A stretch of 64,000 nucleotides of DNA from DATBGZ01 sp036557785. Lineage in GTDB: Bacteria; Actinomycetota; Actinomycetes; Mycobacteriales; Micromonosporaceae. Under the pieces are notes generated by a model, which was given only the letters and a program-made list of their open reading frames with translations, made no database searches and was not told where the DNA came from. Positions 57,270 to 64,000 of the stretch are shown one piece after another. How positions within the stretch are numbered: position 1 is the first letter of the stretch; the number at the start of each line of letters is the position of its first letter. Both the position numbers and the translations under genes were made by a program. Location: contig DATBGZ010000015.1 in assembly GCA_036557785.1 (NCBI GenBank), positions 158,863 through 222,862 on the forward strand, written 5' to 3'.

Positions 57270-58265
57270 TCAGCTTATGGAGTCGCGCAGTTGCGGGAAG
57301 ACCTTGCTCACCTTTCCAAGCAGGTACTCCCCGTAGGTTCCGGTGAACGCCTGCAGGTCAACGCCGTCCCACCGGGTCTGACCCGACGCGTCAACCCGCG
57401 CGCGGCCGGGCAGCGGCGGGACCTGCGCATCGAAGTCCGGGTCGAAGAAGAACGGGAAGGACAGCCGCGAGTTGCCCGAGAGGTTGCGGACCCGGTGCGG
57501 GTTCGAGCGATACCAGCCGCCCGTGAGCCGGTCGAGCATGTCGCCGATGTTCGCGACGAACGTCTCCGGGATCGGCGGTGCGTCGACCCAGCCGTCCGCG
57601 CCGGGCGTGCGTACCTGCAGACCGCCGTGGGCGTCCTGGGCGAGCAGTGTGAGCAGGCCGTAGTCGGTGTGCTCCCCGACGCCCCAGCCCTCGTCGTCGG
57701 GCGCCTGGGGTGGGTAGTGGAAGACGCGGAACAGCACGGTGGGGTTGGCGGTGTAGCCGCTGGCGAAGTACTCGCGATCCAGGTCGAGGCTCAGGGCCAC
57801 CCCGCGCAGCACCGACTGGGCGACACCGGTCAGGGCGTCCAGATAGGACAGTACGATCGCGCGCAGGGCCGGCACCCGTCGCGGGAACAGGTTCTGCCCG
57901 TGCAACGGCAGGCCCGCCCGGACCCGCGGATCGTCCGGGCCGAGTTCGGTGCCGAAGTAGAGTCCCTCCTTCAGATCGGGTTGGCCCGAGGTGAGCTCGC
58001 CGCCCACGGGGAAGTAGCCACGCCAGGCTCGTCCGGCGCGGGCCATCGAGATCTCCATCTTCTCGTCCTCGGGCAGCGCGAAGAACTCGCGGCTGGCCCG
58101 GTCGAGGTCAGCCAGCAGGGCACTGGGGACGCCATGGCCGGCCACGAAGAAGAAGCCGTACGACCGGCAGGCCTCCCGGATCTGGTCGGCCACCGCCCGT
58201 TGCGCGGGCTCGTCCGATCCGGCGACGAGCGACGATACGTCGATGACAGGAAGCTGCGCCGGCAT
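57270..58265 (-). CDS. Isopenicillin-N-synthase-like 2OG-Fe(II) oxygenase
   Basis: 331 residues, usual family length. The N-terminal DIOX_N domain (LPVIDVSSLVAG; RSYGFFFVAGHGVP) precedes the 2OG-Fe(II) core with iron ligands His199, Asp201 (GEHTDYG) and His257 (SNPHRVRN), and the 2-oxoglutarate-binding Arg267-x-Ser269 (RLSFPFF). Substrate unknown; the family ranges from antibiotic biosynthesis to catabolic dealkylation. It follows modC by 18 bp on the same strand, an unusual partner for molybdate uptake. ATG at 58265 preferred; GTG directly before it is possible. Confidence 0.88.
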   Translation of the reverse strand: MPAQLPVIDVSSLVAGSDEPAQRAVADQIREACRSYGFFFVAGHGVPSALLADLDRASREFFALPEDEKMEISMARAGRAWRGYFPVGGELTSGQPDLKEGLYFGTELGPDDPRVRAGLPLHGQNLFPRRVPALRAIVLSYLDALTGVAQSVLRGVALSLDLDREYFASGYTANPTVLFRVFHYPPQAPDDEGWGVGEHTDYGLLTLLAQDAHGGLQVRTPGADGWVDAPPIPETFVANIGDMLDRLTGGWYRSNPHRVRNLSGNSRLSFPFFFDPDFDAQVPPLPGRARVDASGQTRWDGVDLQAFTGTYGEYLLGKVSKVFPQLRDSIS

Positions 58266-58283
58266 CACGCCATCGTAGGCCGC

Positions 58284-59390
58284 TCACGCGGGATAGGCGC
58301 GGGTCTGGTTGGCCTTGACGGCGGCCCACACCTGTTGCCCGGGCTCGACCTGCAGCGCCGCCGCCCCTGCGGGAGTGACGTCAGCCGATGCCTCGCCCGG
58401 CCCCCCATCGAGCCGGACCCGTACGTAGTCCCCGTGCCGGGTCACCCCGACGATCCGGGCCTGCCAGGTGTTGCGCGGGCTGCCCTCCGGGGGCTGTACG
58501 TAGAGGGCGACCGCGGCGGGCGGGAAGGCGACGAACGCCTCGCCGTGCACCGTGTCCGCGGCGCTGATCTCCATGCCGGTGGGCAGGGTGATCGTGTGAC
58601 CGTCCCCGTGCCCGCGGTAGAGGTTGAGCCCGACCAGCCGGGCGACGTAGTCCGTGCGCGGACGCGCGGTGACCGTGGCGGCGTCGCCCTCCTGCACGAT
58701 GCGGCCTTCCTCGATGATGACCAGGCGGTCCGCCAGGACGAACGCGTCGAGCGGGTCGTGCGTCACCACGAGCGTCGGACCCGGATGCTCCCCGAGATGG
58801 TGGTGCAGGTCGGCGCGGGTGTCCAGGCGGGTGCGGGCGTCGAGGGCGGCGAGCGGTTCGTCGAGCAGCAACAGGCTCGGCTCCAACGCCAGGGCTCGGG
58901 CCAGCGCCACCCGCTGCGCCTGCCCGCCGGAGAGCTCGCGCGGACGCCGTGCGGCCAGGTCGGCCAGGCCGACGCGGGCCAGCCACTGCCGGGCGACGGC
59001 CCGTGCCTGAGCCGCGGAGGCGCCTCGGCAACGCGGGCCGAACGCGACGTTGTCCAGCGCGCTCAGGTGGGGGAAGAGCAGATAGTCCTGGAAGACGAGG
59101 CCGACGCCGCGCCGTTCCGGCGGAACGAAGACCGCGTCGCCGTCGTCCAGGCATACCCCGGCCAGGTCGACGCGCCCCGCGGACAGCGGCGTCAGACCGG
59201 CGAGTGCGCGCAGGGCCGTGGTCTTGCCCGCGCCGTTGGGGCCGAGCAGCGCCACCACCTCGCCCGAGGCTACGGTCAGCTCGATGTCGAGGCGGAAGGG
59301 GCCGGCCGCGGGGTCCTGCCCGGGCGCCGGCCGCGAGCCCCGGCTCGGCACGCCGCGGTCCACGACCAGTCGGGCGACCAGCGCGTTCAT
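58284..59390 (-). CDS. modC: Molybdate ABC transporter ATP-binding protein
   Basis: 368 residues. Walker A LLGPNGAGKTTALRAL, signature LSGGQAQRVALARAL, Walker B LLLLDEPLAALD, H-loop VVTHDPLDAF, then a C-terminal TOBE domain (MEISAADTVHGEAFVAFPPA onward), as in ModC. An insert between the N-terminus and the first strand (GSRPAPGQDPAAGP) is unusual. The ATG overlaps the modB stop by 4 bp. Energises molybdate uptake by ModB and ModA. Confidence 0.93.
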   Translation of the reverse strand: MNALVARLVVDRGVPSRGSRPAPGQDPAAGPFRLDIELTVASGEVVALLGPNGAGKTTALRALAGLTPLSAGRVDLAGVCLDDGDAVFVPPERRGVGLVFQDYLLFPHLSALDNVAFGPRCRGASAAQARAVARQWLARVGLADLAARRPRELSGGQAQRVALARALALEPSLLLLDEPLAALDARTRLDTRADLHHHLGEHPGPTLVVTHDPLDAFVLADRLVIIEEGRIVQEGDAATVTARPRTDYVARLVGLNLYRGHGDGHTITLPTGMEISAADTVHGEAFVAFPPAAVALYVQPPEGSPRNTWQARIVGVTRHGDYVRVRLDGGPGEASADVTPAGAAALQVEPGQQVWAAVKANQTRAYPA

Positions 59391-60277
59391 GACAGCCCGC
59401 CGATCCAGCGTTCGCGCAGGCTCGCCAGGACCGCGACGCTCACCGCGAGCAGCACCAGGCTCAGCACGATCGCCGCGCTCGGGTCGGTTTCCAGCAACAG
59501 ATAGACATTCATGGGCATCGTCTGGGTCTTGCGGGGGAAGTTGCCAGCGAAGGTGATCGTGGCGCCGAACTCACCCAGCGCCCGGGCCCAGCAGAGGACC
59601 GACCCCGCGGCGATCCCGGGCGCGACGAGTGGCAGCGTCACGCGGCGAAACGTGGTCCACCGCCCGGCGCCGAGCGTCGCGGCCGCCTCCTCGTACCGGT
59701 CGTCGGCGCCGCGCAGCGCGCCCTCGACGGCGATCACCAGGAACGGCATGGCCACGAACGCCTCGGCGATGACGACCGCGGTGGTGGTGAACGGAATCGA
59801 GACGTGGAACCACTTGTAGAGCCACTGGCCCGCGATGCCCCGTCGGCCGAGGAGCAGCAGCAACGATAATCCGCCGACGACGGGCGGCAGCACCAACGGC
59901 ACGGTGACCAGCGCCCGGACGAGCCGTCGCCCGGGGAACTCGATCCGGGCGAGCATCCAGGCCAGCGGTACCCCGAGCACGATGCAGATGGCCGTCGCGA
60001 GCGTCGCCGCGACCAGCGAGAGCCGCAGCGCGTCCAGCACCGCCGGTGCGACCAGGCGCTGGGGAAGCTGCCGCCAAGGGGCCCGCACGAGCAGACCGAC
60101 CACCGGCATGACCAGGAACAGCAGGGCCAACACCGCCGGCAGGATCAGCGGGGCCGGCACCAGCCCGGGGCGACGGCGACGGCGGGCCTCCACAGTGGAC
60201 GTCGTGGCCGTCGGTGGTGTCTCGGACGACGGTCCGGCGCCGGCGAGGCCGGCGCCGGACACGTTGGTGTCATGCAT
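59387..60277 (-). CDS. modB: Molybdate ABC transporter permease
   Basis: 296 residues, about six helices, with the EAA-type loop YEEAAATLGAGRWTTFRRVT typical of ModB/CysT permeases. Its N-terminus is extended and disordered (SSETPPTATTSTVEARRRRR). It starts 9 bp after the modA stop and overlaps modC. Forms the membrane channel for molybdate. Confidence 0.93.
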   Translation of the reverse strand: MHDTNVSGAGLAGAGPSSETPPTATTSTVEARRRRRPGLVPAPLILPAVLALLFLVMPVVGLLVRAPWRQLPQRLVAPAVLDALRLSLVAATLATAICIVLGVPLAWMLARIEFPGRRLVRALVTVPLVLPPVVGGLSLLLLLGRRGIAGQWLYKWFHVSIPFTTTAVVIAEAFVAMPFLVIAVEGALRGADDRYEEAAATLGAGRWTTFRRVTLPLVAPGIAAGSVLCWARALGEFGATITFAGNFPRKTQTMPMNVYLLLETDPSAAIVLSLVLLAVSVAVLASLRERWIGGLS

Positions 60278-60286
60278 TCGGGCACA

Positions 60287-61090
60287 CTACGATGTCGGCT
60301 TCTGGAAGCCGGCCGCGGTCAGGACAGCGATGCCGGGGTCCGAGAGCACGTACGCGACGAACGCCTGGGCGCCGGCCTTGTTCGCCGCGTCCTTCAGGGC
60401 GACGATCGGGTAGTCGTTGATGGCGCCGGATGACTCGGGGAACTCCACGGGGTCGACGTTCGGTTCGGCCTTGGCGTCCGTACGGTAGACGAGTGCCGCA
60501 TCGACCTCGCCGAGCGTCACGTACTGCAGTGTGGCCTTGACGTCTTGCCCGAACACCGGGGTGAGGGCCACGTTCGCGTTCGTGAGCACGGTCTTCGCCG
60601 CCGCCCCGCAGGGGGCCGTATCCACGCACAGGGCGACCTTCACGTCCGGCTTGGCGAGGTCGGCCAGGCCCTGGATGCCCTTGGGGTTGCCCTTCTCCGT
60701 CACGATCACGAGCTGGTTGCGGACGAAAACGACCGACGCACCGTCGCCGTTACCGGCGTCGGTGACCTGCTTCATCGTGGCGGGGCTGGCCGAGGCGAAG
60801 ACATCGGCGGGTGCGCCTTGGTCGATCTGGGTCGCGAGTGTTCCGCTGCTGCCGAAGTTGAAGACGACGTCGGTGCCCGGGTGCGCGGCCTCGAAGTCGC
60901 TGCCGATCTTGTTGAACGTCTCAGTCAGCGACGCGGCCGCGAAGACATTGATCGTGCCAGTGATCGCTGGGGTCGAGCTGCCGGGAGACGGAGTGTTGTT
61001 GCTGGAACACGCGGTCAGGGCAAGCGCCAGTACCGCCGCCGCTCCGGCGGCCAGGGTACGGGCGGTGCGGTGCAGCGGCGTACGCGCCAT
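60287..61090 (-). CDS. modA: Molybdate-binding lipoprotein
   Basis: 267 residues. Lipoprotein signal with lipobox LALTAC. The mature part starts TINVFAAASLTETFNKIGSD and has VFNFGSSGTLATQIDQGAPA and DVFASASPATMKQV, the oxyanion-binding features of ModA. AGGAGGAG lies just before the ATG. It is preceded on the same strand by a HTH-TOBE gene, likely its regulator. Confidence 0.95.
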   Translation of the reverse strand: MARTPLHRTARTLAAGAAAVLALALTACSSNNTPSPGSSTPAITGTINVFAAASLTETFNKIGSDFEAAHPGTDVVFNFGSSGTLATQIDQGAPADVFASASPATMKQVTDAGNGDGASVVFVRNQLVIVTEKGNPKGIQGLADLAKPDVKVALCVDTAPCGAAAKTVLTNANVALTPVFGQDVKATLQYVTLGEVDAALVYRTDAKAEPNVDPVEFPESSGAINDYPIVALKDAANKAGAQAFVAYVLSDPGIAVLTAAGFQKPTS

Positions 61091-61141
61091 CTCTCCTCCT
61101 GGAGGAATATCAAGGGGTGCAGGCAGGTAAGGCAGCGGGAC

Positions 61142-61531
61142 TCAGCCGTTCTCGATGACCACGGTCGTCGACTTGATCACGGCTATCGCGGGCGAGCCGA
61201 CTTCCAGTCCGAGCGAGTCGACCGCCTCGCGGCTCATCAGTGACACGATCCGGAAGGGCCCGGCTTGGATATCGACCTGCGCCATCACCGTGTCGCGCAC
61301 GATGTTGGTGACGATGCCGCGCAACCGGTTGCGGGCCGATGACACGTACGCGCGGTCGTCCGGTTCGCTGCCCAGCGACCGGGCGAAGGCGGCCAGTGCC
61401 GGGCCCTCGATGACGCGGTGGTCGTGCTCGTCACGCACGGCAACGAGCCGGCCGCCGTCGACCCAACGCCGCACAGTGTCGGTGCTGACGCCGAGCAACT
61501 CCGCAGCCTCTCCCATCCGAAATACGGCCAC
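61142..61531 (-). CDS. HTH-TOBE molybdate-responsive regulator
   Basis: 129 residues. An N-terminal MerR/excisionase-type helix-turn-helix (MGEAAELLGVSTDTVRRWVD) is joined to a single TOBE/Mop domain (NRLRGIVTNIVRDTVMAQVD to SPAIAVIKSTTVVI) that binds molybdate. This compact type replaces ModE in many actinobacteria. It sits 51 bp upstream of modA on the same strand, fitting control of the mod operon. Start GTG at 61531. Confidence 0.87.
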   Translation of the reverse strand: MAVFRMGEAAELLGVSTDTVRRWVDGGRLVAVRDEHDHRVIEGPALAAFARSLGSEPDDRAYVSSARNRLRGIVTNIVRDTVMAQVDIQAGPFRIVSLMSREAVDSLGLEVGSPAIAVIKSTTVVIENG

Positions 61532-61613
61532 CGAGCCACCATACGCTGCGCATCTGCCAGGGCAAAGACCCACCTAAGCCAGCACTTGCGGCGACGCGAT
61601 GAGGCGGTGCCGG

Positions 61614-62072
61614 TCAGCTCCAGGCGGCGGGGTCGGCAGCGAGCGTACGGACGCGTTTGGGCAACCGGCTCTGTGCGACGTTCGCGACGGTGACGAGGTC
61701 CAGGATCTCCCGTTCGTTGGCGCGCAGCGCGATCCACACCTCCTGCAGCGCCGCGGCCGCCCCCGTGTAGCCCAGGTCCTCCGGCTTGCGACCGCGGATG
61801 TTCGCCAGTGGCCCGTCGATGACGCGCATCACCTGGCCGAGCGAGATCTCGCTCGCCGGACGGGCCAGCCAGTAGCCACCCTCGGGACCGCGCTGGGCGC
61901 TGACGATGCCGCCCCGGCGCAACTGGAGCAGGATGCTCTCCAGGAACTTCGGTGGGATGTCCTGGGCGGTCGCGAGGCGTTCCGCCGTCACCGGCCGGTC
62001 CGAGGTCGCGCCGGCCGCGGCGAGCTCGACGACGGCGCGCAACCCGTAGTCCACGCGAGCATTGAGGCGCAC
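61614..62072 (-). CDS. Rrf2-family regulator without cluster cysteines
   Basis: 152 residues. Winged HTH: MRLNARVDYGLRAVVELAAA, then IPPKFLESILLQLRRGGIV and RGPEGGYWLARPASEISLG. The loop that carries three Cys in IscR/NsrR has none here, so it should not bind an Fe-S cluster by that route, as in CymR-type members. CATAAT lies six bp before the GTG, which hints at a leaderless transcript. Target unknown. Confidence 0.87.
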   Translation of the reverse strand: MRLNARVDYGLRAVVELAAAGATSDRPVTAERLATAQDIPPKFLESILLQLRRGGIVSAQRGPEGGYWLARPASEISLGQVMRVIDGPLANIRGRKPEDLGYTGAAAALQEVWIALRANEREILDLVTVANVAQSRLPKRVRTLAADPAAWS

Positions 62073-62135
62073 CCCAGCATTATGCGGCGCTGCGCCGCCG
62101 TCCCCCTCGCCGGTCGTACCGGCGTGGCACCTGGC

Positions 62136-63017
62136 TCAGCCACCGACCCGGCGCAGCAGCCCCTCCTGCACCGCGGTCGCGATGTGACGACCGTCCACTG
62201 TGAACATATGCCCCATGGCGAGCCCACGGGCACCAGAGGCCGACGGGCTCGTGCAGTCGTAGAGGAACCACTCGTCGGCCCGGAACGGCCGATGCAGCCA
62301 CAGCGCGTGGTCCAGGCTCGCCCCGACCATGCCGCCCGGTCCCCACGCCTCGCCGTGCCGGCCCACGGTCGCCTCGAGCAGGGTCAGGTCCGAGCAGAAC
62401 GTGAGCGCGCAGGCGTGCAGCAGCGGATCGTCGGGGAGCCGGCCGGCAATCCGGATCCAGGCCCGCTGGTTCTGGATCGGTACCGGATCCGAGCTTGCCC
62501 ACAGTGGTTCGGAGACGTAGCGCACGTCGAAGGGCCACTTCCTGGCCCGGCCCATCACCGTGGCTCGGGCCGGGTTCGCGGCGAGTCGCTGCGCCATCGA
62601 CGGAAGCGACTCCGGCGCCGCGATGTCGGCCGGCATCGGCATCTGGTGTTCCAGGCCCTGCTCGGCGCGCTGGAACGACGCGGACATGAAGAAGATCGGC
62701 TTGTCGTACTGGTAGGCGATGCTGCGCCGCACGGAGAACGAGCGCCCGTCCCGGATGCGGTCGACCGCGTACACGATGGGCTGCGATGGGTCTCCCGGCC
62801 GGACGAAGTACGCGTGCAGCGAGTGCACCCGCCGGGACGGGTCGACCGTACGGCCGGCCGCGACGAGGGCCTGCCCCGCGACCTGTCCGCCGAAGACGCG
62901 CTGCGGCCCCGCCGGTGGGCTCATCCCCTCGAATCGGTCGACGTCGAGCACTCGAAGGTCGAGCAGGCTGACGAAATCGTCGACTTCGCGTTGATCGTCC
63001 GCTTGCGGACCTGTCAC
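62136..63017 (-). CDS. tesB: Acyl-CoA thioesterase II
   Basis: 293 residues, a double hotdog fold. N-terminal landmark RVFGGQVAGQALVAAGRTV, and SLHAYFVRPGDPSQPIVYAV. C-terminal MVGASLDHALWLHRPFRADE with the catalytic Asp, then GLAMGHMFTVDGRHIATAVQ with the Gln. It hydrolyses medium- and long-chain acyl-CoA. The GTG overlaps the pyruvate kinase stop by 4 bp (GTGA), a coupling seen in actinobacteria. Confidence 0.94.
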   Translation of the reverse strand: MTGPQADDQREVDDFVSLLDLRVLDVDRFEGMSPPAGPQRVFGGQVAGQALVAAGRTVDPSRRVHSLHAYFVRPGDPSQPIVYAVDRIRDGRSFSVRRSIAYQYDKPIFFMSASFQRAEQGLEHQMPMPADIAAPESLPSMAQRLAANPARATVMGRARKWPFDVRYVSEPLWASSDPVPIQNQRAWIRIAGRLPDDPLLHACALTFCSDLTLLEATVGRHGEAWGPGGMVGASLDHALWLHRPFRADEWFLYDCTSPSASGARGLAMGHMFTVDGRHIATAVQEGLLRRVGG

Positions 63018-64000
63018 GAAAGCGAACCTAGCTGATGGATTCTCAGCGTGTTCGTGGAGCCCGGTGTGTTGGCCGGGGTACCGGCCACCACGACGACCAG
63101 CTCGCCGGGCACACCGCGCCCCACGCCGAGCATGGCCTGGTCGACCTGGCGGAACATGTCGTCGGTGTGCTCGACGTAGTCAACGAGGAAGGTCTCGGTA
63201 CCCCAGCTCAGCGTGAGCTGGTTCCGGACGCCGGCATCGGGTGTGAACGCGAGCAGAGGCAACTCGCAGTGCAGCCGGGCCAGCCGCCGTACGGTGTCGC
63301 CGGTCTGGCTGAACGCGACCAGGGCCCGCGCCCCGATGGCACGGGCGATGTTCGCCGCGGCGTGGGTGATGGCACCGCCTCGGGTGCGGGGGTCGTGCTG
63401 CAGGCGGGGCACTTGGCGATCGCCGCCCTCGGTCGTGGCGATGATGCGGGCCATCGTCCGTACGGTCTCGATGGGATGCTTGCCCACGCTCGTCTCGCCG
63501 GAGAGCATCACCGCGTCGGCTCCGTCGAGGACGGCGTTCGCGACGTCCGAGGCCTCGGCCCGGGTCGGGGACGGGTTGGTGATCATCGACTCCAGCATCT
63601 GGGTGGCCACGATCACCGGCTTGGCGTTACGTCGAGCCTTCTCGATCACCCTCTTCTGAAGGAACGGCACGTCCTCCAGCGGGCACTCCACACCCAGGTC
63701 GCCGCGCGCGACCATGAACGCATCGAACGCCTCCATCACCTCGTCGAGGTTGTCGATCGCCTGGGGCTTCTCGATCTTGGCGATCACCGGCAGCAGGATG
63801 CCCTCCTCCCGCATGACCCGGCGTACGTCGTCGACGTCGGCGCCCGAGCGCACGAACGACAGGGCGATGAAGTCCACCGACGTGCGCAACGCCCAGCGCA
63901 GGTCGTCGACGTCCTTCTCCGAGAGGGCCGGCACGCTCACGGCGACGCCCGGGAGGTTGAGGCCCTTGTGGTCACTGACCTTGCCGCCGACCTCGACCCG
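63014..64000 (-). CDS. pyk: Pyruvate kinase, C-terminal part
   Basis: 328 residues are visible; the frame is open at the window edge (GKVSDHKGLNLPGVAVSVPA), so the N-terminal part is missing. Barrel motifs: LSFVRSGADVDDVR, the active-site signature VIAKIEKPQAIDNLDE with its catalytic Lys, MVARGDLGVE, and ATQMLESMITNPSPTRAEAS. The C-terminal allosteric domain follows (ARALVAFSQTGDTVRRLARL). It makes ATP and pyruvate from phosphoenolpyruvate. Downstream tesB is translationally coupled. Confidence 0.97.
   Translation of the reverse strand, partial: RVEVGGKVSDHKGLNLPGVAVSVPALSEKDVDDLRWALRTSVDFIALSFVRSGADVDDVRRVMREEGILLPVIAKIEKPQAIDNLDEVMEAFDAFMVARGDLGVECPLEDVPFLQKRVIEKARRNAKPVIVATQMLESMITNPSPTRAEASDVANAVLDGADAVMLSGETSVGKHPIETVRTMARIIATTEGGDRQVPRLQHDPRTRGGAITHAAANIARAIGARALVAFSQTGDTVRRLARLHCELPLLAFTPDAGVRNQLTLSWGTETFLVDYVEHTDDMFRQVDQAMLGVGRGVPGELVVVVAGTPANTPGSTNTLRIHQLGSLS

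Noticed and set aside
1..64000. tRNA, rRNA, CRISPR array or prophage
   Set aside because: No cloverleaf sequences, regular spacer-repeat arrays, integrase, terminase or capsid genes were seen.
1..64000. Secondary-metabolite gene cluster
   Set aside because: Despite the butyrolactone-receptor-like regulator, the DHA2 exporter and the 2OG-Fe(II) oxygenase, there is no polyketide, peptide or terpene synthase; these genes are scattered.

Overview
The window is high-G+C (about 70 % by eye), gene-dense DNA with many GTG starts, 4-bp ATGA/GTGA gene overlaps, lipoprotein solute-binding proteins and numerous LacI/TetR regulators. This suggests a saprophytic filamentous actinomycete, probably of the Micromonosporaceae or a close relative; the family-level guess is inference. 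I see no rRNA, tRNA, CRISPR array, phage genes or transposase.

Left part (1-8.9 kb): the 3' end of a DUF234-type ATPase, a damaged DUF3592-like gene carrying a duplicated hydrolase tail, an acyl-CoA thioesterase/BAAT-like lipoprotein, a foldback (MITE-like) element, a cytoplasmic SGNH esterase divergent from a GH67 alpha-glucuronidase, and an unknown membrane protein. From 8.2 to 28.9 kb lies a hemicellulose/pectin utilisation locus. It holds an LplABC-type ABC importer with GH39 beta-xylosidase and a DUF624 protein, glucuronate catabolism (uxaC, uxuB) divergent from a LacI regulator, an unassigned (alpha/alpha)6 glycosidase, a GH5 enzyme with a Gfo/Idh/MocA oxidoreductase, and a second importer with its own LacI regulator. 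All the glycosidases lack signal peptides, so oligosaccharides appear to be imported first and then cut inside the cell. LacI operator-like palindromes sit at the relevant promoters, usually just after the -10 box. Neither importer has an ATPase gene here, as is usual for actinobacterial CUT1 systems served by a shared MsiK-type ATPase.

28.9-37.8 kb is a complete L-rhamnose catabolic operon under a divergent LacI regulator: lutABC, rhaI, a fused aldolase/dehydrogenase (rhaD) and rhaB. Rhamnose would go to DHAP plus lactaldehyde, then lactate, then pyruvate. 37.8-46.2 kb holds a TetR/DHA2 efflux pair, a PadR regulator with an ABC-2 exporter, a NarL-type two-component system, a soluble Ser/Thr kinase and a small lipoprotein. 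46.3-52.8 kb is an alpha-glucoside system (two permeases, binding protein, GH13 alpha-glucosidase, LacI regulator).

Right part (52.9-64 kb): a barstar-like protein, an M23 peptidase, a MITE-like element, a gamma-butyrolactone-receptor-like TetR, small membrane proteins, a DUF5990 protein, a 2OG-Fe(II) oxygenase attached to a modABC molybdate operon with a HTH-TOBE regulator, an Rrf2 regulator, TesB thioesterase and the 3' part of pyruvate kinase.

The most notable non-coding content is repeats: a 300-bp foldback element, two ~280-320-bp elements sharing terminal inverted repeats (plus a possible miniature third), three copies of a ~60-bp intergenic palindrome, and six exact copies of the near-palindrome TCCACWGTGGA. 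Each of the three sugar-binding-protein genes is followed at once by strong GC hairpins.
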